A stretch of DNA of 64,000 nt, from contig OY294049.1 of the NCBI GenBank assembly GCA_958510825.1, positions 23,636,945 to 23,700,944 of the forward strand, written 5' to 3'. The position numbers were made by a program, and so were the translations under genes. The stretch is from Brachypterus glaber. Lineage: Eukaryota > Arthropoda > Insecta > Coleoptera > Kateretidae. Positions 22,285 through 30,699 of the stretch are shown here, one piece after another. How positions within the stretch are numbered: position 1 is the first letter of the stretch; each line of letters opens with the position of its first letter. The notes under the pieces were generated by a model. The model did not search any database. It saw only the letters and a list, made by a program, of their open reading frames with translations, and was not told the DNA's origin.

Positions 22285-22416
22285 ATGGAAAGTGAAATGC
22301 AAAGTGATGATTCTGGTACTCCCCCAGAAATAAGGGGACATTGCCACAAAAATCAATATATGGGGGTTGTACCTCTAGTAATCTATGATCCTTACGGTAA
22401 TATATGGGTTGTATAA
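22285..22416 (+). CDS. Hypothetical 43-residue ORF (unsure)
   Basis: The ATG at 22285 sits in AAAAATGGAA, a good insect start context. The frame runs to TAA at 22414-22416. The protein starts MESEMQSDDSGTPPEIRG and goes on to a hydrophobic patch ending YDPYGNIWVV. The acidic, Ser/Pro-containing start looks more like real protein than the Phe/Ile/Lys runs typical of the chance ORFs here. It has no recognised domain, no visible partner exon and no conserved neighbour. It may be a fragment of a transposon gene or chance. Confidence 0.18.
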   Translation: MESEMQSDDSGTPPEIRGHCHKNQYMGVVPLVIYDPYGNIWVV

Positions 22417-22419
22417 TAT

Positions 22420-22735
22420 TATAATCAATGGTTGAATATGATGGACCAATGATTTTCACTTTTCGAAGTGTTTTTTGTAAAAAATGTTTTATAGGTACTG
22501 ACATATTTTTAAATTTATCATGCAATAAATAAATTTGGTGCCTAAAGACACTTGTAAATAGTAATGTGATTTAATAATTAAGTGAAATGTCAGATGCAAA
22601 AACAGCTGAATAAAAACTCATTATTAACCATGGTGCAATTTCATTATTTTTAGAACCTCTGACGTCATAGAGAAATACTATTTCTACCAATGAAAAGAAC
22701 AGTAATAAAGATGTGGTTTTAGGATGGTGGTGAAA
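22420..22735. other. No recognisable feature
   Basis: AT-rich sequence between the small ORF and the next satellite-like unit. Confidence 0.35.
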
Positions 22736-23104
22736 ATACAAATTTATTCGTTAATGCACTTTTTGCAGGATTTTTTTTGTTCATTCATACATTACAAAAA
22801 ATTTAAATCATTTATAGTTTTGGTTGAGGTACCACTACACGACGGCCTTGTATGAAAATGACAATCAAAATTTTGCTCTAATTATGAAAGTAGTCATATT
22901 TTCATTCTGATGTCTAAGAATTAACAATTCGCATTATACAAACTATTTTTGTTCGCACGATTTTTTGTTGTTTTTTAAAGGAATACAAAAAATTAAAATA
23001 ATTTAAAATTTTGGCGAAGTCGCTACTACACAATTGCCTTGAATAAAAATAGCAGTCCAAATTATGATTAGATTTTGAAAGCAGGATGACGATTACAAAT
23101 ATTT

Positions 23105-23170
23105 ATTATTTATTTATTGTTTTTAATACATAATTTGTCATGGAAAGCCCCAAATAAGCATATGCTTAGA
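23105..23170. repeat. Short dispersed repeat shared with the left edge of the window
   Basis: The TATTTATTTATTG tract followed by TTTGTCATGGAAAGCCCCAA matches 62-135, where TTTGTCATATAGTCATGGAG and CCCCCAATAAGC are seen. Possibly a retroelement 3' end with a (TAAA)n tail on the minus strand. Confidence 0.45.
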
Positions 23171-23238
23171 TATCTTCAAGAAAAAGTTCAATAAAACGCA
23201 GGATTAAAATCGGGACTGATCTATTTCCAAAATAAACA

Positions 23239-23946
23239 TCAGAGCGGTCCAAAAGTCACCCCCCCCTCTTAACTTTTGAACCAGTAGAGATATCGACTTC
23301 AAATTTGGAACTTTTAAATAAGACAACTTAAACTATCTTTTAGCATATATTGAATACTTTCAGCTCTTAAAATGTGGGCAGGGGTGCATGGGGCATATTT
23401 TTTTAAATGGAAAGGGGGATCGTGTAATACATCATTTGAAAGCTTATAAAATTCTCCATTTAACTCCATATTTTTAAATTAAAAAAAAAATAAATTTTGG
23501 GTTTAAAACGGGGTTGAAAATGGGTATTAATGTCAAAAATAATTTTTTAAAAATGCCTAATTTCATCATAAAAAAATGTTAATTATACTTTTAAACTAAT
23601 TTTAGTTGACATAAATAAAAATTAATAAAAAAAACTTAAAAAATCGAATGTTTTAGCACAAAAAATTGAAAAATCAAAACTATAAAAAACATTTTTTAAA
23701 AATTTAAAAATATTAGTTTAAATAGAGAATTTTATAAGCTTTAAAATGATGTATCACACGACCCCACTTTCCATTTAAAAAAATGTCCCCCCATGCTCCC
23801 CTGCCCACATTTTAAGAGCTAAAAATATCAAATATATGCTAAAAAATAGTGTAAGTTGTCTTATTTAAGAGTTCTAAATTTGAAGTCGATATCTCAACTG
23901 GTTCAAAAGTTAAGAGGGGTGGGGGTGACTTTTGGACCGCACTGTA
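23239..23946. mobile_element. Long-inverted-repeat element with ~230 bp arms
   Basis: The left arm (23239-23472) starts AGAGCGGTCCAAAAGTCACC. The right arm (23716-23946) ends GGTGACTTTTGGACCGCACT. Pairing continues through TTAACTTTTGAACCAG, CATATATTGAATAC, TTTAAATGGAAAG and GAAAGCTTATAAAATTCTC with scattered mismatches. The centre (~240 bp) is A/T-rich and non-coding. Related fragments occur at 1246-1308 and 38863-39010. The end phrase CAGTGCGGTCCAAAAG is a feature of a widespread insect repeat, but I cannot name the superfamily. Confidence 0.85.
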
Positions 23947-24060
23947 TAAACAACTCTATTACATAATATATTTTCTTTTGTTTTTTCACCTAAAATAATA
24001 CAAAAAAATAAAATCATTTACAATTTCGGCAAATTAGCCTTAAGGCACCAGGATACAATT

Positions 24061-24536
24061 CACGGCGGGTCGAAATTTTCACGTCCATCCAAAATTGATG
24101 TCATTTATTGTTAAGGGATCGAATACGTATAAAAGAAACTAAAAATTAAAAAAATCGATGGAAGAAATTTAAGTAATACCGAAAAAAGTCTGTTTTTGGA
24201 TATTTTGTAGGTGCACCTTACATGTTAATTATTTTTTTACATTGAAAACTTATTAAAATACTCTTGTATAGCATATCAGTGAAAAACTATTGAAATAAGC
24301 TTTTTTTTATATATGATATAAAAATAAAGTGTAAAGCGGGTTGCATACTTAAGGGTTTTTATTTTTTTTATAGAAGCTTCCTTAAGCTCACTTACATTTG
24401 TGGGCATTTTTGAATAAAAACTTTATGTTATAGTTTTTGATGTTGCATCCCCATGCAGCCTTAAAATTTTTATTGGCGCATTTTTTAGTTTATATTTTTG
24501 ATACTCAGAACGTCAAAGATGTTTAAATTGCAATTT
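24061..24536. repeat. Left extension of the foldback family
   Basis: CATGCAGCCTTAAAATTTTT and ATTGGCGCATTTTTTAGTTT near 24463-24495 recur near 48845-48890 and, less exactly, in the 770 bp array (44310-44335) and 41630-41680. The larger repeat seems to extend beyond the foldback core. Confidence 0.45.
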
Positions 24537-24948
24537 TCTCGAAAACCGTTGGCCCTACGGTGTTACATAAATGGTGCCTTTTTTATGTATTTTTAAGTAA
24601 GGAAACATATTTTATTGAAAAAATGTCAAAAAAGCTAAAAATGAGAGTTTGAGGCAAAAAAGAGGCAAAGCCCCCCCATTTTGCACGATTCTGGTTAAAG
24701 TTACCAAACTAAAATTTCATAGAATGTTTGTCTTTATTAGTAAGGGCATGTACAAACATCCTATGTAATTTTGATTTAGTAACTTTAACCAGAGCCGTGC
24801 AAAGTTGAGGGGCTTTGCCTCTTTTTTGCCCCAAACTTTTTGTTATTAGTTTTTTTGACATTTTTTCAATAAAATATGTTTTCCTGCTTAAAAATACATA
24901 AAAAAAATATTTTTTATTTAACACCGTAGGGCCAACGGTTTTCGAGAA
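24537..24948. mobile_element. Foldback element, ~195 bp arms and 20 bp loop
   Basis: The arms 24537-24731 and 24752-24948 pair almost end to end: TTCTCGAAAACCGTTGGCCC with GGGCCAACGGTTTTCGAGAA, TTTTATTGAAAAAATGTCAA with TTGACATTTTTTCAATAAAA, AGAGGCAAAGCCCC with GGGGCTTTGCCTCT, ATGTTTGT with ACAAACAT. A half copy is present at 48440-48620. The ORF at 24709-24993 only reads one arm. Confidence 0.92.
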
Positions 24949-24969
24949 CAACATGGGTAGCCCAACCCT

Positions 24970-25290
24970 ACTTAGTTGTGTCACAGGATCCATTTTTGTT
25001 TAATATTTTTCCATTAGAATCCCTATTTATTCTACCTATGAATTTATAGTTTCCATAATCTAAGTTGGGTATTTTTTAACTCGAGGAATCCAATCTTGTG
25101 CTCAAAATATTTTTATCTCCCTTGGTTTTAGAACAAAAAAGACCTAAAATAATGTTTTTTTACCAATTTTACCTCATTTTTCTCAGAAACTTGAGGCAAT
25201 AGAAACATTCTGAGGCCAGATTTGGTTTCAGAGACCTAAAATTAGTTAAAAAACATATGACTCCAATCAGGGCAAGAAACCGTGTTGCCT
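24970..25290 (+). repeat. Second copy of the 12.17-12.44 kb segment
   Basis: Parallels 12170-12440 in the same orientation: ACTTAGTTGTGTCACAGGAT, ATCTCCC...TTTTAGAACAAAA, AGGCCAGATTTGGTTTCAGA, AACCGTGTTGCC. The right edge corresponds to the terminal repeat of the element at 11802-12444. The left end is lost. Confidence 0.7.
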
Positions 25291-26478
25291 TGTGATATCG
25301 TAGTATAAAGTTGTTTTGCAAATGATCTCCACTACTAATACGACTATAATTGTCGTTTTTGTTGGTCTTAATCCTTCATCAAGACCACAGTAAGTAAATT
25401 AATATTAGGCTTTGTAGATCTAAATATTCCCAAAAAGCAAACTGAGACTTTGGGTAAGAATAGTTAAAAATTTATTTGGAAATTTCATCGCACGCTGATT
25501 TAAAAATCACCAACAAGGTAACATAAATAAATAAACACAGAACATTGCTTTATCCAGTTAGAAAATTGAAGCAGTGAAAGCTTTTCATTGCTTTTAAAAC
25601 TCTATATAATATTAAAGCTTTTATATTTATTACATAGTAAAATAAATATTTGATTTAAAAAATAATATTTACTAACCATTTACATTGGGGTATTTAAAAA
25701 ATTATTTTTTGAAAAATACAAAAATAAGATAATGTACCAAATTTCAGCTCAAAAAATGAAATAATGGTTTGCTCCACTTCATTTGAAATATGGTGTACAC
25801 TGAGAAGTTGAATGTTAAATTTTAAATGTATTGTATACAAGCGAATTACTAGGTATATTAAACTGTTTTTTTAAATAAATTAGGTGAATGCCAAATTTTG
25901 TTTTTTTGAAGCTAAAATTTGGCACATTTATAATTTTGCGTGACATGATATGCCAACATATATAATTAAAAAAATCGTGATTTGTAAAAAAACAAATATT
26001 TCTATTTTGTTACCCATTTTAAAATAATACTATTTTTGTATTTAGTGTTTTATAAAATACCCCAATTAACATAAAAATGCTTTGAAACTTTTGTACAAGT
26101 GCAAAGAAAAATTCTCTAACTTGCTCTCACTTGTTAGAGAAATATTACACACACATACACACGTATTAGGCGTTATATAATTCACAACCCACGTTTATAA
26201 ATATTAAATGAGTAAAGTTTATTTGAACTTAAATTGAGGATGAACTCAGTCTTAAAAATCCTTACGTTCGCAAAAATATAGGTTAACTAAGTTAACTTTA
26301 GTTAAATATTCGTAATAATTAAATATTTATTAGTGATTGTGTTTTTTTTTTAATTTAATTTTGCATTTATTAAAAGTTTCTTCGGCATAAAACAGTTTTG
26401 AGAAATCAATGTTTAAAGATTTAGCCTATAAAAAAAAACGATCCCAATTAGAAAAATTATACCCAAGTTAAGTTTAAT
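25291..26478. other. No gene recognised
   Basis: About 1.2 kb of AT-rich DNA. CAAATTTCAGCTC near 25738 and GAAGCTAAAATTTGGCAC near 25909 are a weak inverted pair, and GTTAACTAAGTTAACTTTAG occurs at 26282. Nothing convincing. Confidence 0.4.
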
Positions 26479-26605
26479 AGTAATTATATATCAAGATAGA
26501 GAAGAAGCTTTTAGGCTGAGCGTATTAAATCCCGAGATGCGTATAACCGAGAGATATAGAGTGAGAGGCTATAATAGTCTTCTCTACTGCAGTTAATATG
26601 TTGTA
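26479..26605 (-). repeat. Diverged member of the hairpin-tailed family
   Basis: AATTATATATCAAGATAGAGA at the left and AGTCTTCTCTACTGCAGTTA at the right match the hairpin ends of the copies at 10.5 and 21.6 kb with substitutions. The interior (GCTGAGCGTATTAAATCCC) matches the loop of copy 1 in reverse (GGGATTTAATACGCTCGGTT). Confidence 0.65.
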
Positions 26606-27273
26606 AAGTGGTTTTTTACTAATAAATATTTTTCTACTAATGTTATAAAGTGGAAAATTTGGTTATAGCAGAGCAGAGATTATAACTTTTATTATAACTT
26701 ACTCAGTTAGGTTGACCATCCAATCTTCTATCGTATTTTAAGTATACCCGAGGGGAGAATATACTTAACCACGTACCACTTTATTCGGGAGCGGTAAATT
26801 CTAGTGAGGCGGGGCTTTGAAAACAGATTAAAACAATTGCTTCTTAACTTAAGAATAATATATTAAATTAATGTGAATAAATTCTTTAAGAACATGAAAA
26901 ATTAATTCTTACTTCTAAGTCCTACTTCTATGCAAAGCCCCTAAATTCTAATTTCCATTATATAGTAGTTTTCCATTAAATACTTCAAAATTAAAAGATT
27001 CTATGTTTGAAATCCCAACTATTCACCATCATTTTCAAAACCCAATTTATTGTCCAAATTTTTCTCAGTGTAAATATTAAAACTGGTACGTATAAGTCCA
27101 TTAAATAAGTTTACAGACTATTTTTCAAAGTTCATTATTATTCGTCAAAATTTCTAACAGTGTTCATACTAACAATATTTATAAGTGTCCAAAAATTATT
27201 TTTAAGTCTCAAAAAAATTTAAAAACTATTTTTAATTCAAGACTAATTCTCAAAATTATTGGACCTATTTTGT
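26606..27273. other. No gene; one small hairpin
   Basis: AT-rich DNA with a GC-richer patch at 26740-26830. TTAAGTATA...TATACTTAA (26737-26766) is a 9 bp-arm hairpin. Confidence 0.4.
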
Positions 27274-27906
27274 TATGTATTCCATGCATACACCTAAAAT
27301 GAGACTAAAATATTTTGACGCATTTATACCCTTTTAGTGCCAAATTTTTCTTTAACTTTGCTTGGAGGCAAGAAATAATGTAAAAATTTTACTTTTTTTA
27401 ACAATTACGATAAATTTAGATATGAGCATTAACAAAACCATTTTATTATAATAATTTAAGTATAGAACAAAGAATAATTTTGGTATTTTTTAACTTTTTA
27501 AAGTATGCAAATGGGTTTAAAAATTTTATTCCATAAAAATACGTCACCAATAGTTATTCGTTTTTAGCAATAAGTTTAAATATAAAAACATTTACTTTTA
27601 TTATTATTTATTTTGGTATACAATGAAAAAATCTTTTATTCGATTTTATTTAAAATCGCCACCTTTTTATAACAAACCTGTACGAAAAGTTTAATTTTTC
27701 TGCGATCCATAGCTAAATTATTATAATAACATTATTTTTTAATGATTTTATCTAAATTTATGGTATTTATTAAAAAAAGTAAAATATTTACATTATTATT
27801 CTGCCTCCAAGCAAAGTTCAAGAAAAAATTGGCAGTAAAAGGGTATAAATGCACCAAAATATTTTAGTCGCATTTTAGGTGTAAACATGAAATGCATAAA
27901 AAATAA
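27274..27906. mobile_element. Long-inverted-repeat element with ~140 bp arms
   Basis: The left arm (27274-27420: CATGCATACACCTAAAATGA, ACGCATTTATACCCTTTTAG, TTTGCTTGGAGGCA) is the near reverse complement of the right arm (27765-27906: TGCCTCCAAGCAAA, GTAAAAGGGTATAAATGCA, CATTTTAGGTGTAAACATG). The AT-rich centre is non-coding. Confidence 0.8.
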
Positions 27907-28644
27907 GGCTAAAAATAATAAAAGTAAATGTTTTTTATTAGAAAATTATTATGGTAAAGGAAAAAGTACTTTTTTTATAAAATAAAATTTTCATCCAAGT
28001 TTAATCTTTATTAAAAATATTATTATTCTTAAATAAAAAAAACTTAAATAATTACAAAATTCTCATTTGGCCCGTATCTAAATTTATATAGTAAAATAGT
28101 TTTGTTAATTTTCATATATACACCGTGTATTTGAAATAGCGTCGGAAAAAAAATACACGAATAGCTCATGGTATAACTAACATTTTCCGTGAAAATTAAA
28201 AAAATATGTGCAGCTGTTTCAGAATGGGATTTTTTTGAAAAAAATGTACCTTTTAGCCGTACGTCAATGTCACGCTGTGAAATTCTCTAAATTAATGGTG
28301 ACCTTGTAGCAAATATGTATGAAATCTTCCCAACGTTGCCAGATTCACTCGATGAGAAAAGTTTTTTTAAACTTACCTACCGTAGTAAAATAGGGGCATG
28401 TTTTCATGAAGTAAACATATCATTATCACCTAGGTAATAATAATATTTAAGTTATCCGCTGGATGGTTAGATCATTTATTTTTTCGTATTGTTTTGACTG
28501 TAGCAAAACTGTTGTTTTCCCTTAAAATTTCTATAATTTTTGGTCGTTAGTCTTATACATCTGGCTCTCACTACTCCTAGTTACTGATGTAACCACCATG
28601 CAACCCGATGGCTGAAATGTAAAATACAAAGCCAAAAATCGAAG

Positions 28645-28664
28645 AAGAAGAAGAAGAAAACTGT
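28645..28664 (+). repeat. (GAA)n microsatellite
   Basis: Five GAA units follow CAAAGCCAAAAATC at 28630. This could be the tail of a short retroelement inserted in the larger element, which is only a suggestion. Confidence 0.75.
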
Positions 28665-29166
28665 TGTTTACATCCCATCAGGGGGCTATTTTTACGTGCA
28701 ATGGGAAATTTGGATTTGTGCTGTATAAAATACTGATCAAAAGTGAATCGCTCAAAGATTTTCAACAAATTTAAAGTTAAATATCTCCGAATATAATAAA
28801 AGGTACACATTTTGAATAGATTACTTATATTTAGAGTTGCCAAAAACTTTACACTACTGGTATAGGTTATTTTTTCTACTAAAATATCTGCAAGTGTGAG
28901 TTAAAGTTGTGTGAGTGAAAGTTAACCCGTTAAGTTTCAGCATCTGTTAAAAACAACATCTGTTAAATAGTTTGTAGGTGAAGATTATGAATATGGCAAG
29001 TACATCTTTGGTTATTATTTTAACATTTTTTACGGTACTTTATAATTATTGTTGATGATTAAAAGACGATAAAAGTTATTTTGTCAAAGAGTAAATACGG
29101 AATAGAAAAAATCTGACAACCTTGCATTTTGCAAATTTGAAGCGCGATGATAAAGCTTACAAATGC

Positions 29167-29419
29167 GTCGTCTGTAGGCTGGATTTAAGGTTTTCTAAAG
29201 ATTTTTTTTAGATTTTTTTTTCCAATTTTTTTCTTTCTGAATCGATTTTTGGGGTCACAAAGATGATCTGGTTTTTTTTTCCGACGCTATTTCCGTCGTC
29301 TGTAGGCTGGATTTAAGGTTTTCTAAAGATTTTTTTTAGATTTTTTTTTCCAATTTTTTTCTTTCTGAATCGATTTTTGGGGTCACAAAGATGATCTGGT
29401 TTTTTTTTCCGACGCTATT
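29167..29419 (+). repeat. 128 bp tandem duplication of the element's right end
   Basis: GTCGTCTGTAGGCTGGATTT begins at 29167 and again at 29295. The two ~128 bp units are practically identical and each ends in TTTTCCGACGCTATTTC, the inner part of the terminal repeat. Confidence 0.93.
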
Positions 29420-29436
29420 TCAAATACACCGTGTAT

Positions 29437-29847
29437 ATTTATGAATTTATAAAAAAAAGTAAAATATTTACATTGAAGAAGCTTATGGGCTTATACGAAC
29501 TTGTAAAGTGTTCGTAAAGTTGTATTCGTATTATTGATAACTTTACTAATAATGACCTAAAATGAACAATGATAAGTCGACTTTAAAGTTAATAAACATA
29601 ATTATGAGGTGCTACACAGTTTTTTTTTGCTTTGATACCAGTTAACAGTTTATGTTATATCATTGATCATGAACATATATCCTTTTACCACCAAATTTTT
29701 TTTACTCTTTTCGAGGTTAATATTTTAAAGTTAAGTTTTCACTCCCCTAATGTATGTATTTTATTTATTTATTTTACTGGTTTACTGGGCAATTGGTTAA
29801 TCATCAAAATATGCAATAATCTCATTTTTTTACTTCCAGCCCTCTCA

Positions 29848-29850
<3 letters not shown>
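29437..29850. other. No gene recognised
   Basis: AT-rich flank between the 1.3 kb element and the TA microsatellite. AAAAAAAGTAAAATATTTAC near 29452 also occurs at 27773. The ORF at 29632-29937 owes its C-terminus to the TA repeat and is not called. Confidence 0.4.

Positions 29851-29906
<56 letters not shown>
29851..29906. repeat. (TA)28 microsatellite
   Basis: A pure TA dinucleotide run of 56 bp. It is read as alternating Tyr/Ile in ORFs on both strands, which are artefacts. Confidence 0.98.
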
Positions 29907-29909
<3 letters not shown>

Positions 29910-30027
29910 TCTTTTTGATAAAATATCATGTATTTAATAATGTTGACTTCTAAAACAATTATTGCTTCTAAAATAAAAAGCAAATGTGCAAATCCCAATA
30001 TATAGAAGAACAAAACTTTCAAACAAA

Positions 30028-30032
30028 CCAGT
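30028..30032. other. Target-site duplication CCAGT (left)
   Basis: CCAGT directly precedes the LTR at 30033 and recurs directly after the other LTR at 37803-37807. Five bp is usual for BEL/Pao integration. Confidence 0.93.
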
Positions 30033-30664
30033 TGTTGTGTGACGTCGAAAGGTCCCATTCGGTGATATGGGATTGCCTCCGTAACATCGCCTTTATGATA
30101 TTAATTAAGTGGACTGCGAATAGGTATTAATGATTGAAAAGAATATTAAAGACAAAACGACAGTTCCAATAATATATATGGTAATCTTACCTTAGTTACA
30201 GCATTCAGCACGACAGGTCATGACCGCCATTTCTTCACAGGAGACACCACATAATTGGAAACTGATGTACGCGAATTAAAGTTTGTTTGACCAGTGTAGG
30301 TATACACTACTAATTATTTAAATACATATGTGTATATGAAACTTATTTCTATAGTTTGCAGCCGTAAATATGGTAAATTCTAACGAATGCCCGCGGCGTG
30401 GTATATTCGTCAGCTGATTTGAGTATATTTTTATTGACACGCATCGATCGTTCTCGAGTGTCAAATTGCTACTGTCCGGAAGGCAACCTACCCGAACTCG
30501 CGCAGAAAAGCTAGGAGGTTTTCAGCGCGTTACTTACAAAAATACAATTAATTTAAAACAAAATATTATTTTTGAATTATAACTAAGTAAAGAAATTAAA
30601 TGAAATTATGTATAATAAAACCCAAATTAAAAATAAATACAAACACAGAAATGTGGTTGTAACA
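30033..30664 (-). repeat. 3' LTR of the BEL/Pao element
   Basis: 632 bp, 99.7% identical to the 5' LTR. In coding orientation it starts TGTTACAACC and ends CACACAACA. An AATAAA polyadenylation-type signal lies at 30430-30435 on the minus strand, in the U3/R half. Confidence 0.97.
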
Positions 30665-30676
30665 TTACCGCCCACC
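30665..30676 (-). other. Putative polypurine tract
   Basis: On the minus strand GGTGGGCGGTAA directly precedes the 3' LTR. It is G-rich with two or three pyrimidines. Position fits plus-strand priming, and G-rich tracts next to the LTR are usual in BEL elements. Confidence 0.6.
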
Positions 30677-30699
30677 AAAACACACAAAATTAGAGTGTT

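Larger units (their letters stand above)
17756..24060 (+). repeat. Degraded satellite-like repeat region, unit about 155-200 bp, heavily interrupted
   Basis: A recurring unit runs roughly: TGTTTGTTAATGCACGATTT, AAAAAATACAAAAAATTAAA, TTTAAAATTTTGGCGAAG, CTACACAATTGCCTTGAA, AATGGCAATCCAAATTATG, GTCTAAGGATTACAAAT. Copies of the TTTTGGC/TTTTGGTTGAGG core lie near 17792, 18795, 18949, 19863, 21172, 21372, 22814, 23010 and 24024. Adjacent copies are 154, 200 and 196 bp apart. Between them sit a LINE (19921-21066), a hairpin-tailed repeat (21572-21850) and a long inverted repeat (23239-23946). I infer an old tandem array broken up by insertions. Confidence 0.65.
28117..29436. mobile_element. 1.3 kb DNA-transposon-like element, short terminal inverted repeats
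   Basis: Left end TATACACCGTGTATTTGAAA then TAGCGTCGGAAAAAAAA (28117-28153). Right end TTTTTTTTCCGACGCTATTT then CAAATACACCGTGTATA (29401-29436). The ends match over ~36 bp apart from the central base of TACACNGTGTA. No transposase ORF. The interior has a GAA microsatellite (28647-28662) and a duplicated right end (29167-29419). Confidence 0.82.

Noticed and set aside
29632..30058. ORFs on both strands across the (TA)n run
   Set aside because: The alternating Tyr/Ile C-termini come from the dinucleotide repeat.
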